Of a DNA stretch of 64,000 bases, positions 9,069-16,982 are shown one piece after another (the stretch's first letter is position 1; each line of letters opens with the position of its first letter). This DNA comes from Salsuginibacillus halophilus (GTDB lineage Bacteria; Bacillota; Bacilli; Bacillales; Marinococcaceae), in assembly GCF_003014715.1 (NCBI RefSeq), contig NZ_PYAV01000013.1, forward strand, positions 22,167 to 86,166, in the 5' to 3' direction. Position numbers and translations under genes: made by a program. The notes below the pieces were generated by a model that saw nothing but the letters and a program-made list of their open reading frames with translations, was not told the DNA's origin and ran no database searches.

Positions 9069-10167
9069 ATGGATATGACAGAAATGCGTCAAGAACTTGA
9101 AAGTATGGCTAAGCGTTTAGCGGACTTCAGGGGGTCTCTTTGACATCGCTCAAAAAGAAGAGCGGATTGCAGAGCTTGAACAACAAATGACAGAGCCCGG
9201 TTTTTGGGATAACCAAAAAGTTTCACAGGCTGTTATTGATGAAACGAACCAGCATAAAGAAGTCGCAAACGGCTTAAAACAATTGGAAGAATCATTAGAA
9301 AATCTTGAAGTCACGTATGAACTCGCTTCTGAAGATGAAGGAATGCTCGAAGAATTAGAGCCCGGCATTCGCCAGTTGAACGAAGAAATCAATGACTTTG
9401 AGCTGCAGATTTTGTTAAACAAGCCTTACGACCGGCAAAGTGCCATGCTCGAGATCCACCCGGGCGCCGGCGGTACAGAGTCACAGGACTGGGCGTCGAT
9501 GTTGTTGCGGATGTACACCCGCTGGGCAGAACGCCGTGGTTTTAGCGTAGATACACTTGACTACTTACCAGGGGACGAAGCTGGGCTAAAAAGTGTGACA
9601 TTGCATGTAAAAGGTCATAACGCCTATGGCTATTTAAAAGCGGAAAAAGGTGTGCACCGGCTCGTGCGCATTTCCCCGTTTGATTCTTCCGGGCGGAGGC
9701 ACACGTCGTTTGCTTCAGTAGATGTGATGCCTGAATTGGATGACACTGTTGAGCTTGATATACGTAGTGAAGATTTGAAGGTGGATACGTACAGAGCAAG
9801 TGGTGCTGGGGGACAGCACATTAACACGACTGACTCGGCTGTCCGTATTACGCACCAGCCGACTGGGGTGGTCGTACAGTGTCAAAATGAGCGCTCGCAG
9901 ATTAAAAACCGTGAAGCAGCGATGAAGATGCTCCGCGCCCGCTTATATCAGCTGGAGATTGAAAAGCAGCAGGAAGAAATTGATGAGCTTCGCGGCGATC
10001 AAGGTGAAATCGGCTGGGGTAATCAAATTCGTTCTTACGTCTTTCACCCGTACAATATGGTAAAAGATCACCGTACGAACCACGAAGTCGGCAATACCCA
10101 GGCAGTCATGGACGGGAGCTTAGATCGGTTTATCGATGCGTACTTGCGCTTAGATGTAAGCGTGTAA
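9069..10167 (+). CDS. prfB: Peptide chain release factor 2, made by programmed +1 frameshift
   Basis: RF2 releases peptides at UGA and UAA. The first frame, 9069-9143, encodes 24 residues and stops at TGA (9141-9143). Skipping one base at CTT-T resumes at GAC (9142) and runs to 10167, giving 365 residues in all. The tripeptide anticodon SPF is in RISPFDSSG and the catalytic GGQ is in [11 protein letters not shown]. The length and N-terminal helical domain are normal. The ATG at 9069 follows GAGGTGAGC. The internal UGA makes synthesis autoregulatory: low RF2 favours shifting. The gene lies 25 bp after secA, probably co-transcribed, and ends before a terminator at 10226. Confidence 0.96.
9129..9144 (+). 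promoter_or_regulatory. prfB +1 programmed frameshift site
   Basis: An internal Shine-Dalgarno-like AGGGGG lies six bases before the slippery CTT TGA C. This is the conserved RF2 arrangement; here the spacer reads TCT rather than the common TAT. Confidence 0.95.
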
Positions 10168-10225
10168 CTGAGTGAACCTGTCCTGGCTGAATGAAATCGT
10201 ACGCTTAGAGTCGAAGTCAGCTCAG

Positions 10226-10248
10226 AAAGCCCGCAAATTGCGGGCTTT
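10226..10248 (+). terminator. Terminator after prfB
   Basis: AAAGCCCGC-AAATT-GCGGGCTTT is a perfect 9-bp stem with a short T-tract. A GTTTGTAGACAAAC box follows directly, marking the end of repeat R3. Confidence 0.8.
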
Positions 10249-10250
10249 AA

Positions 10251-10775
10251 GTTTGTAGACAAACTTTTAAAAGAAAGGAAGGCTGACGTTGTTTTTCGGC
10301 GGACGCTTGCCACGGGTACGGCCTCAACTTCCTCGGCAGAAGATCACTGCCTGCGGGATTTTCGGCTCGTACTGTTCCCGTAGGCGTCGCCGCCGATGCT
10401 TGTCAGCCTTGCGTTATTTGATGGTCATGAATTGTAGAGATTTTTTGTTTAAGTAAGCAATATCTAAATGAATCCTTTTCATTATGATGCTTCATAAATG
10501 AGGAAACGAACCCTATACATCGGAAATGTTAGATGATCTTTAAATTGACAAGTGACCGAAACGAATGACGGCGACGCCCAAGAGGGGCAAGCGCAGGATG
10601 AAGATCCCGCAATGAGCGGTTTTTCACGCGCAAGCTGATACGTTATCCGGCGGCAAAGCTGACACGACTCAATCAAGCGTAAGCGCTGATTGAGTCGATG
10701 TCGCACTTGTGCCGTTGGTGAAAGCGAGTATATTTCCTGTGCCTATCATTTAAATCATACCTTATGGGAAAGTCG
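10251..10775 (+). repeat. Dispersed terminator-associated repeat, long copy (R3)
   Basis: It starts with GTTTGTAGACAAAC directly after the prfB terminator. In order it carries TTTTTCGGCGGACGCTTGCC, GGCCTCAACTTCCTCGGCAG, GGCGTCGCCGCCGATGCTTG, the core AGTGACCGAAACGAATGACG and GCGCAGGATGAAG, then switches to a module shared with the MITE at 2045-2212 (GACACGAC, ATCAAGCGTAAGCGC, GAAAGCGAGTATATTTCC). This suggests two repeat families recombined or one inserted in the other. It fills most of the 736 bp between prfB and yvjA. Confidence 0.8.
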
Positions 10776-10903
10776 TTTTTAATGTTTTTGGAATCAGGCA
10801 TGTATCCTTTAGCACATTACTACTTTAACGAAGTTCCATTCCCAAAGGTTGGGGTTCTTGCTATACTTTGTAGCGGCAGTCTTGCACGTTAAGGAGGATA
10901 TGT

Positions 10904-11776
10904 ATGCGTGAGCGCAGCAGACGAAACGGCGTACCTGAACCGCGGGCACAGGTACTCATCAATACGTTAATGATTTTTGGAGGTTCTGCTCTTGTTGCGG
11001 TCGCTTATAACCTTTTCTTGCTACCGAACCGGATTGCTTCGGGAGGCGTCAGTGGTTTTGCGACAATTGTTTATGAAGTATTTGAAGTTCTGCCTGCAAT
11101 TACACTGTGGGCGTTAAATATTCCATTGTTTATTACCGGACTCTTTTTACTTGGCGGGTGGCGTTACGGAGGGAAAACGATTGTTGGAACGTTGTTTTTA
11201 CCTTTCGTTGTTTACCTTACCCAAGATTGGCCGGCTGCAACGAGTGATCCGCTGTTAGGTGCTTTATTTGGAGGAATAGGTGTAGGTTTAGGTTTAGGTC
11301 TTGTGTTTCGAGCACATGCTTCAACCGGTGGCACAGATTTAGCAGCACAAATTATACATAAGTTTACGGGAGCTTCATTAGGCACGGCTGTATTTATTAT
11401 GGACGGCTTAATTGTAGCTACGTCAGCCTTTGTTTTCAGTATTGAATTTGCGCTATATGCTTTGATTAGTTTATTTATCACCGGGCGGACGATAGATTTT
11501 GTACAAACCGGGGTGAAAGACCAAAAAATGGCTTTTATCGTTACGGACGAAGAGGAAGCTGTACGCGATGCTTTATTTGAACAAGTCGACCGCGGTGTTA
11601 CAAAGTTAACAGCAGAAGGCGGTTATACGAAGGAGAAAAAGCCAATGTTATTGTGTGTCGTGGAGCGTAATGAGGTCACAAAATTGAAACAAGTGGTGCA
11701 AAGGACTGATGCATCAGCTTTTGTTGTTGTCACCAATGCCTCTGAAGTACTTGGAGAGGGTTTTAAATCGACATAA
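10904..11776 (+). CDS. yvjA: YitT-family membrane protein
   Basis: This 290-residue protein has five to six predicted membrane segments in the first 190 residues (for example LINTLMIFGGSALVAVAYNL) and a C-terminal soluble domain of about 80 residues of the DUF2179 type (DQKMAFIVTDEEEAV, ERGVTKL-like region). Function in the family is unknown; some members are suspected transporters. The position between prfB and cccB is that of B. subtilis yvjA, which is why that symbol is used. AAGGAGG precedes the ATG by 7 bases, and a TATACT -10 lies at 10861. The family is certain, the biochemical role is not. Confidence 0.85.
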   Translation: MRERSRRNGVPEPRAQVLINTLMIFGGSALVAVAYNLFLLPNRIASGGVSGFATIVYEVFEVLPAITLWALNIPLFITGLFLLGGWRYGGKTIVGTLFLPFVVYLTQDWPAATSDPLLGALFGGIGVGLGLGLVFRAHASTGGTDLAAQIIHKFTGASLGTAVFIMDGLIVATSAFVFSIEFALYALISLFITGRTIDFVQTGVKDQKMAFIVTDEEEAVRDALFEQVDRGVTKLTAEGGYTKEKKPMLLCVVERNEVTKLKQVVQRTDASAFVVVTNASEVLGEGFKST

Positions 11777-11782
11777 ATCGGT

Positions 11783-11788
11783 TATAAT
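11783..11788 (+). promoter_or_regulatory. TATAAT -10 element before cccB
   Basis: A consensus TATAAT follows the yvjA stop by only 6 bp, suggesting that cccB has its own promoter. No good -35 is seen at the right spacing. Confidence 0.4.
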
Positions 11789-11844
11789 ATAGGAGCAGGT
11801 TTCTTAGTGATCCAGCAAATGAAAAGACAGGAGGTACACCGCTT

Positions 11845-12228
11845 ATGAAAAAGTATTTGTTGACCATTGGTGCAGCTGCCCTCGTACTTAGTGCTTGCGG
11901 CACAGACGAAGCAGGTGAGCCGCAGGATCCCGTAGCAGAAAACGGTGAAGAAGAAGCAGCAGACGATGATAACGGCGATGAAGAAGAAGCCGATGATGAT
12001 GGTGAAGGCGAAACATATGATGCTGATGAAATGGAAGCGGTTTATGAACAAAACTGCTTAAGCTGTCACGGTGAAAACCTCGAAGGCGACGGCGGTAACC
12101 CAGGCATTCAAGGTCTTGACGAAGACAGTGTTCACACAGCAATCGAAGAGGGTCCAGGCGCTATGCCGGCAGACCTTGTCGAAGGTGAGGAAGCTGAAGA
12201 GCTTTCCGCTTGGGTTGCAGACCAGTAA
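11845..12228 (+). CDS. cccB: Cytochrome c551 lipoprotein
   Basis: This is a small membrane-anchored c-type cytochrome that carries electrons outside the membrane. The 127 residues begin with a lipoprotein signal peptide and lipobox LSAC (lipidated Cys18). A very acidic linker (about 22-60) leads to a heme domain with CLSCH (Cys71, Cys74, His75) and a likely axial Met107 in GAMPADL. The acidic linker is longer than usual and suits an external halophilic or alkaline setting. It lies between yvjA and ftsE as in B. subtilis. The start has AGGAGG about ten bases upstream. Confidence 0.93.
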   Translation: MKKYLLTIGAAALVLSACGTDEAGEPQDPVAENGEEEAADDDNGDEEEADDDGEGETYDADEMEAVYEQNCLSCHGENLEGDGGNPGIQGLDEDSVHTAIEEGPGAMPADLVEGEEAEELSAWVADQ

Positions 12229-12239
12229 ATCCTATGCTT

Positions 12240-12267
12240 GAACGCCCGCCCCCTCGGGCGTTCTTTT
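12240..12267 (+). terminator. Terminator after cccB
   Basis: GAACGCCCG-CCCCCT-CGGGCGTTC is a perfect 9-bp stem followed by TTTTC. Confidence 0.88.
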
Positions 12268-12469
12268 CACAATAATGCAGCTTTCCTTTCTGTTGCATTT
12301 ATTACTCCACGTTTGCGGAAATGAAATAAAAATGTTAAATGATTTTCCCTTATCAATATGTCGCTTAATGATATAATGAGGGAGGATTTTGCGTGTCACG
12401 CTTAAAATTGTAACTATACAAGGGATGCGTGAGCGTAAAATGCACGTTTTCTTTGAGGGAAGTGATCGT

Positions 12470-13156
12470 TTGATAGAGATGCGCGATGTCACCAAGACTT
12501 ATGGTAACGGCATCACGGCAGTCAATAACATTAATGTGTTTATTGATAAAGGCGAGTTCGTTTATGTTGTTGGCCCAAGCGGTGCCGGCAAGTCAACGTT
12601 TATAAAGATGACATATTTAGAAGAGCGTCCAACGGCCGGAAAGATTTATATGAATGGCACAGATTTGGACGAACTCAAGCGCAAGCATATTCCATTGCTG
12701 CGCAGAAATATCGGAGTAGTTTTCCAAGATTTTAAGCTTTTGCCGAAACTGAGCGTCTTTGAAAATATTGCTTTTGCTTTAGAAGTACTTGAAGAACCTC
12801 GTCACGTCATTAAAAAGCGAGTTTTTGAAGTTCTCGATTTAGTGCGCTTAAAAAATAAGGCGCGTTTTTACCCGCAGGAGCTTTCCGGCGGTGAACAACA
12901 GCGGGTTTCGATTGCCCGGGCGATGATTAACCATCCGCCGATCCTGATTGCTGATGAACCGACAGGAAATCTTGACCCACAAACGTCTTGGGGGATTATG
13001 GATGTACTTCAAGAGATTAATGCACGTGGAACCACCGTGGTTATGGCAACGCATAATAAAGAGATTGTGAATGTATCACCTAAGCGTGTGATTGCTTTTG
13101 AAGGTGGCAGGGTTACAAGAGACGAGCAGAGGGGGCGCTACGCATATGAAAAGTAG
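12470..13156 (+). CDS. ftsE: Cell division ATP-binding protein FtsE
   Basis: FtsE is the ATPase of the FtsEX complex, which activates peptidoglycan hydrolases by transmembrane signalling. The chosen TTG at 12470 gives 228 residues beginning [14 protein letters not shown], the family N-terminus, and follows GAGGGA with 9 bases between; longer in-frame starts (ATG 12440 or the 12389 start) have no good ribosome site. Motifs: Walker [11 protein letters not shown]-loop [10 protein letters not shown], signature LSGGEQQR, Walker [14 protein letters not shown] and the switch His in MATHNKE. A TATAAT lies at 12372-12377. It overlaps ftsX by 11 bp. Confidence 0.96.
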   Translation: MIEMRDVTKTYGNGITAVNNINVFIDKGEFVYVVGPSGAGKSTFIKMTYLEERPTAGKIYMNGTDLDELKRKHIPLLRRNIGVVFQDFKLLPKLSVFENIAFALEVLEEPRHVIKKRVFEVLDLVRLKNKARFYPQELSGGEQQRVSIARAMINHPPILIADEPTGNLDPQTSWGIMDVLQEINARGTTVVMATHNKEIVNVSPKRVIAFEGGRVTRDEQRGRYAYEK

Positions 13157-14042
13157 AACGCTCCTTCGTCACAGTAAAGAAGGACTAAAAAACATCGGTC
13201 GTAACGGTTGGATGAGTTTTGCATCTGTTAGCGCTGTAACTATTATGTTGATGGTTGTCGGGATTTTTCTCATTTTAATTGCAAACATTAACCATATTGC
13301 CTCCGATGTTGAAGGTGATGTAGAAATACGTGTTCATATTGATATGACAGCTTCTGAAGAAGATAAAGAAGGGCTGTACGAGCAAATTGATGCGATCGAT
13401 AATGTAGCTGCAATTACATATGTTGACCGGGATGAAGGACTTGATCAATTTATAGAAGATGTAGATGAAGGCAGCGCAGAGTTGTTTGAATCCCTCCGGA
13501 ACGAAAACCCGTTAAACGATGTATTCGTTGTCGAAACAAAAGAGCCGCAACTTACTGAAGATGTCGCGGGAGAGATAGAACAGTTTGCAAACATTGATAC
13601 AGTTGATTACGGCGAAGATATCATTGAACAGTTGTTTGCAGTTACGAACATGATTCGTATTGTTGGGGCAGCGCTTGTGCTTGGTTTAATGTTTACAGCA
13701 ATGTTTTTAATCGCGAACACAATTAAGTTGACGATTGTAGCGCGTAAAAATGAAATTCAAATTATGAAACTTGTAGGTGCGACAAACGGATTTATTCGCT
13801 GGCCATTTTTTGTCGAAGGTTTAGTGTTAGGTTTACTAGGCGCAATTCTTCCAGTGGCAGCTGTTATAAGCGGATATTATTATTTATATGACCTGCTCGT
13901 AACAGAGGCGATTTTGTCTTTTGTGGACATTGTACCTCCGAATCCATTAACCTTTGAAATCGCTGCGATTTTAATCGGCATAGGCGCCTTAGTCGGCGTT
14001 TGGGGGAGTTTGATGTCGGTTCGTAAATTCCTGCGTGTATAG
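13146..14042 (+). CDS. ftsX: Cell division membrane protein FtsX
   Basis: FtsX is the membrane partner of FtsE. The 298 residues show a cytoplasmic N-terminus, a first membrane helix (about 23-47), an acidic extracellular domain (about 48-165) that in the family contacts a hydrolase, and three C-terminal helices with the FtsX motif NTIKLTIVARKNEIQIMKLVGA. The ATG at 13146 overlaps the end of ftsE and has AGAGGGGG upstream. The coiled-coil peptidase directly downstream is its likely partner. Confidence 0.96.
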   Translation: MKSRTLLRHSKEGLKNIGRNGWMSFASVSAVTIMLMVVGIFLILIANINHIASDVEGDVEIRVHIDMTASEEDKEGLYEQIDAIDNVAAITYVDRDEGLDQFIEDVDEGSAELFESLRNENPLNDVFVVETKEPQLTEDVAGEIEQFANIDTVDYGEDIIEQLFAVTNMIRIVGAALVLGLMFTAMFLIANTIKLTIVARKNEIQIMKLVGATNGFIRWPFFVEGLVLGLLGAILPVAAVISGYYYLYDLLVTEAILSFVDIVPPNPLTFEIAAILIGIGALVGVWGSLMSVRKFLRV

Positions 14043-14069
14043 AGAAAAGTGAAAAAGGGGAGGCAGACT

Positions 14070-15392
14070 TTGAAGCAGAAATTAATTTTAGCCCTATTAG
14101 CTTTAACCCTCGTCAGTGCCGGTTGGCTCCAAGCTGCACAACCGGCTGCCGTTGGTGCAGATCCGTCGCTTGAAGAAGAAATATCTGATATCCAGGAGGA
14201 GCGCTCAGAAACTGATGAAGAAGCTGAGCGTACGGAAGAAGAAATTGCTGAAGTTGAAGAAGAAATGAGTGGGCTGGAAGAAGAGATTCGCGAACTTGAT
14301 CGTGATATCTCTACCACCACAAATGATATTCGAGAACAAGAAGCTGAAATAAAAGAGACAGAGGAACGTATCCGCGGTTTACAGGAAGAAATTGGAGAGT
14401 TAGAAGAGCGGATCGAAGCACGTGATGATCTCCTAAAGGATCGTGTTCGTGCAATGTATCAAAATGGTGGTGCTGTTGATTATCTTGAGGTTTTACTTGG
14501 TGCTAGTAGCTTTAGTGATTTTTTAGATCGCATGGCGGCTGTTGCAACAATTACTGAACAAGATCAAAACATTTTAGAAGAGCATCACAACGATCATGAA
14601 GCGTTAGAAGCAAGAAAGTCTGAAGTTGAGGATCAGCTTGCAGATTTGGAAAGATATTTAGAAGATTTGGAGATTATGCGCGAAACGCTTGAAAGGCAGC
14701 AGGAGCAAAAGGACGAGCTATTAACTGAACTTGAAGAAGAAGAAAGTGAGCTTTTGAAGGCTCTTGGTACGCTCGAAAATGAAGCAGAAGTTTTAGAGCG
14801 GCAGGAAGAAGCTAAGCAGGAAGAGCTTGAAGCCTACCGAGAGCGTCAAGCAGAAATTGAGCGTGAACGTGAACGACAGCGCGAACGCGAAAGGCAGCAG
14901 GAGCGTGAACGAGAGCGTGAACAGGAAGAGGCAGACAGTCAAAACGACGGAGAAACAGCTAGCAGTGCTGAAGTAAACCAAGGATCCGGCGGTGGTGTGC
15001 TTGCTCGGCCGGCAACCGGGCGCATGTCATCCGGCTTTGGGCAACGTTGGGGCCGCATGCACTACGGGTTGGATATTGCCCAGGGAGGACGTTCAAACGT
15101 TCCGATTGTTGCAGCTGAATCAGGCCAGGTAATTGATGCAAGTTATATGAATGGGTATGGAAATACAGTCATGATTACGCACCAAGTTGGTGGACAGACA
15201 TTAACAACGTTGTATGCACATTTGGATTCCATGCATGTGTCTCACGGTGATCAAGTATCGCGTGGTGAGCAGATTGGGATTATGGGTAATACCGGTTTCT
15301 CTACGGGTCCGCACTTACACTTTGAGGTCCACGAGGGCGGTTGGAATAACGAGAAATCCAACGCTGTTGACCCTGAACCGTATATCCAATAG
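14070..15392 (+). CDS. Coiled-coil M23 (LytM) peptidoglycan endopeptidase, EnvC/CwlO-like
   Basis: This secreted cell-wall peptidase cleaves peptide cross-links. From the TTG at 14070 (after AAGGGGAGG) it has 440 residues; a GTG at 14049 is possible but has no ribosome site. A signal peptide (about 1-30) is followed by long Glu-rich coiled coils (about 31-280, with runs of ER/QE repeats). A Ser/Gly linker leads to a LytM domain (about 320-440) with zinc ligands in MHYGLDIA and PHLHFEV, so it appears catalytically intact. It starts 27 bp after ftsX, so the likely role is an FtsEX-controlled hydrolase, in contrast to B. subtilis, where the FtsEX target CwlO (NlpC/P60) is encoded elsewhere. The partner role is inferred from position. 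Confidence 0.9.
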   Translation: MKQKLILALLALTLVSAGWLQAAQPAAVGADPSLEEEISDIQEERSETDEEAERTEEEIAEVEEEMSGLEEEIRELDRDISTTTNDIREQEAEIKETEERIRGLQEEIGELEERIEARDDLLKDRVRAMYQNGGAVDYLEVLLGASSFSDFLDRMAAVATITEQDQNILEEHHNDHEALEARKSEVEDQLADLERYLEDLEIMRETLERQQEQKDELLTELEEEESELLKALGTLENEAEVLERQEEAKQEELEAYRERQAEIERERERQRERERQQEREREREQEEADSQNDGETASSAEVNQGSGGGVLARPATGRMSSGFGQRWGRMHYGLDIAQGGRSNVPIVAAESGQVIDASYMNGYGNTVMITHQVGGQTLTTLYAHLDSMHVSHGDQVSRGEQIGIMGNTGFSTGPHLHFEVHEGGWNNEKSNAVDPEPYIQ

Positions 15393-15407
15393 TTTGTCTA
15401 CACGCTG

Positions 15408-15434
15408 AGGCACCCTTTTTTAGGGTGTCTTTTT
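15408..15434 (+). terminator. Terminator after the M23 peptidase
   Basis: GGCACCC-TTTTTT-AGGGTGTC followed by TTTTT. It is preceded by TTTGTCTACACGCTGA, a box also seen before other terminators in this window. Confidence 0.8.
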
Positions 15435-15482
15435 GTATATCGGGAAATTGGGTATAAGTATAAGAGAGGAGGAGATGTAGAC

Positions 15483-16337
15483 ATGGAAACAAGGTTTATT
15501 GAAACTGAAGGAGCAACGCTGCACACCGTACTTGCCGGGCCTGAAAAGGGAGAGTTGGTCGTCCTGCTGCATGGTTTTCCAGAATTTTGGTATGGTTGGC
15601 GCAGACAGATTCAAGCGCTGGCGGCTGCAGGCTACCGCGTTGCTGTTCCAGACCAGCGTGGGTACAATTTAAGCTCTAAGCCACAAGATGTTGAAAGTTA
15701 TGACACGGCGCTTCTTGCTGATGATGTAGCTGAACTTATTCAAGCTTTAGGATATGAGAAGGCTGCAGCGGTCATCGGCCATGATTGGGGTGGCGCAGTA
15801 GGTTGGTATCTAGCGATAACCCGGCCGGAAGTTATGCGCATGTTTATCCCAATTAATATCCCGCACCCTGGTGTGATGCCGGTAAGTTCTTTGAAAAATC
15901 CAACCCAGCTGTTAAAAAGCTCGTACATGGCTTTCTTTCAGATACCGGCGATTCCTGAAAAAGCAATGCAGGCAGGGGAATTCACTTATATGATGGATGG
16001 GTTGAAGCGGACATCCCAGCCAGGTGCTTTTCATGATGAAGAGCTGCGTGCTTATGAAAGAGCATGGTCACAACCAGGTGCGCTCACAGGTATGCTCAAT
16101 TGGTACCGAGCTATGCGCACAGGTACGATGGCTCATATTGCAGGGGAGGCTGTTGATATTCCTGTCCGAATGCTTTGGGGGATTGGTGATCAGTTTTTAT
16201 CGACGACGCTCGCCAAAGACAGCTTAAAACTGTGCCGTGATGAAGAAGCAGTGTTTATTGGCGAAGCAACTCACTGGGTACTACATGAGCAGCCGGCACT
16301 TGTAAATGACTGGATCTTACACTGGCTGAACAATTAG
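15483..16337 (+). CDS. Alpha/beta hydrolase, epoxide hydrolase-like
   Basis: These 284 residues have the alpha/beta hydrolase fold. The oxyanion motif is HGFPEFWYGW (about 30-39), and VPDQRGYNLSSKP is typical of soluble epoxide hydrolases. The nucleophile appears to be Asp101 in GHDWGGAVGW rather than Ser, which fits epoxide hydrolases or haloalkane dehalogenases. A catalytic His lies near the C-terminus in EATHWVLHEQP. The ATG follows AGGAGGAG by 8 bases. It stands alone between the M23 peptidase terminator and a repeat. The natural substrate cannot be told from sequence. Confidence 0.85.
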   Translation: METRFIETEGATLHTVLAGPEKGELVVLLHGFPEFWYGWRRQIQALAAAGYRVAVPDQRGYNLSSKPQDVESYDTALLADDVAELIQALGYEKAAAVIGHDWGGAVGWYLAITRPEVMRMFIPINIPHPGVMPVSSLKNPTQLLKSSYMAFFQIPAIPEKAMQAGEFTYMMDGLKRTSQPGAFHDEELRAYERAWSQPGALTGMLNWYRAMRTGTMAHIAGEAVDIPVRMLWGIGDQFLSTTLAKDSLKLCRDEEAVFIGEATHWVLHEQPALVNDWILHWLNN

Positions 16338-16352
16338 AAGGATCGTAAATAA

Positions 16353-16386
16353 ACAGAAGCACTCCGCAAAAGACATGCGGAGTGCC
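16353..16386 (+). terminator. Hairpin after the hydrolase gene
   Basis: GCACTCCGCAAAAGACATGCGGAGTGC is a strong stem-loop without a T-run. A near copy (GGGCACTCCGCAATCTCTTGCGGAGTGCCC) lies on the far side of repeat R4 at 16950-16980. Confidence 0.6.
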
Positions 16387-16948
16387 CAGACTATCGATAA
16401 AGTACAAATTCTAAGGTTCGCGCACAGCTTACTATTCCAAGCTCTACGACCTGCCCTATTAAGAGGATAAAAACCGAATCACAAACGTAACCTTCACGCC
16501 AGACGGACGCTTTCCCGAGGGCTTGGCTTCAGCTAACTTGTTCGAAACCATTCGAACAAGTGGATCTTCAGCCTGCGCTTGTCCCTTTGGGAGTCGTCGT
16601 CTTTCGTTTCGGTCACTTTTACATTTGTATATGGTTCGTTTGATCACTCATAAAACGTCGTTGTGAAATTGAATCATGTAGATATTACTTAATCAAAAGA
16701 ATCTTTATCGTTCATGACCACCAAATGATGTAAGGCTGACAAGCATCGATGGTGACGCTTACGCAGAGCAATGAGTGAGAATAGCCCGCAGGCAGTGTTC
16801 GCCTGCCGAGAAAGTTGAGTCCGTACAAGTGGATTAAGAAGACACGATGCGATCAAAAGTGAGCGCAGATCAAACCGATGTCGCACTTGTGCCCTCCGGG
16901 TGCAAACCTCCGCTGAAATGCAAAGTCAGCTTTTATATGCCTACGTGT
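16387..16948 (-). repeat. Dispersed terminator-associated repeat, near full length (R4)
   Basis: Opposite in orientation to the 49.6 kb copy. In order on the plus strand: CGATAAAGTACAAATTC, CGCACAGCTTACTATTCCAAG, GAGGATAAAAACCGAATC, TTTCCCGAGGGCTTGGCTTC, a hairpin at 16536-16561, CTTCAGCCTGCGCTTG, CTTTCGTTTCGGTCAC, GACGCTTACGCAGAGC, GATGTCGCACTTGTGCC and TCCGCTGAAATGCAAAGTC. No coding sequence is seen. It is bracketed by two related hairpins (16353-16386 and 16950-16980). Confidence 0.85.
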
Positions 16949-16949
16949 T

Positions 16950-16980
16950 GGGCACTCCGCAATCTCTTGCGGAGTGCCCT
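16950..16980 (-). terminator. Hairpin between repeat R4 and the XRE-TPR gene
   Basis: The perfect stem GGGCACTCCGCA/TGCGGAGTGCCC lies just past the stop of the minus-strand regulator and probably ends its transcript. There is no clear T-run in either direction. Confidence 0.6.
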
Positions 16981-16982
16981 GA

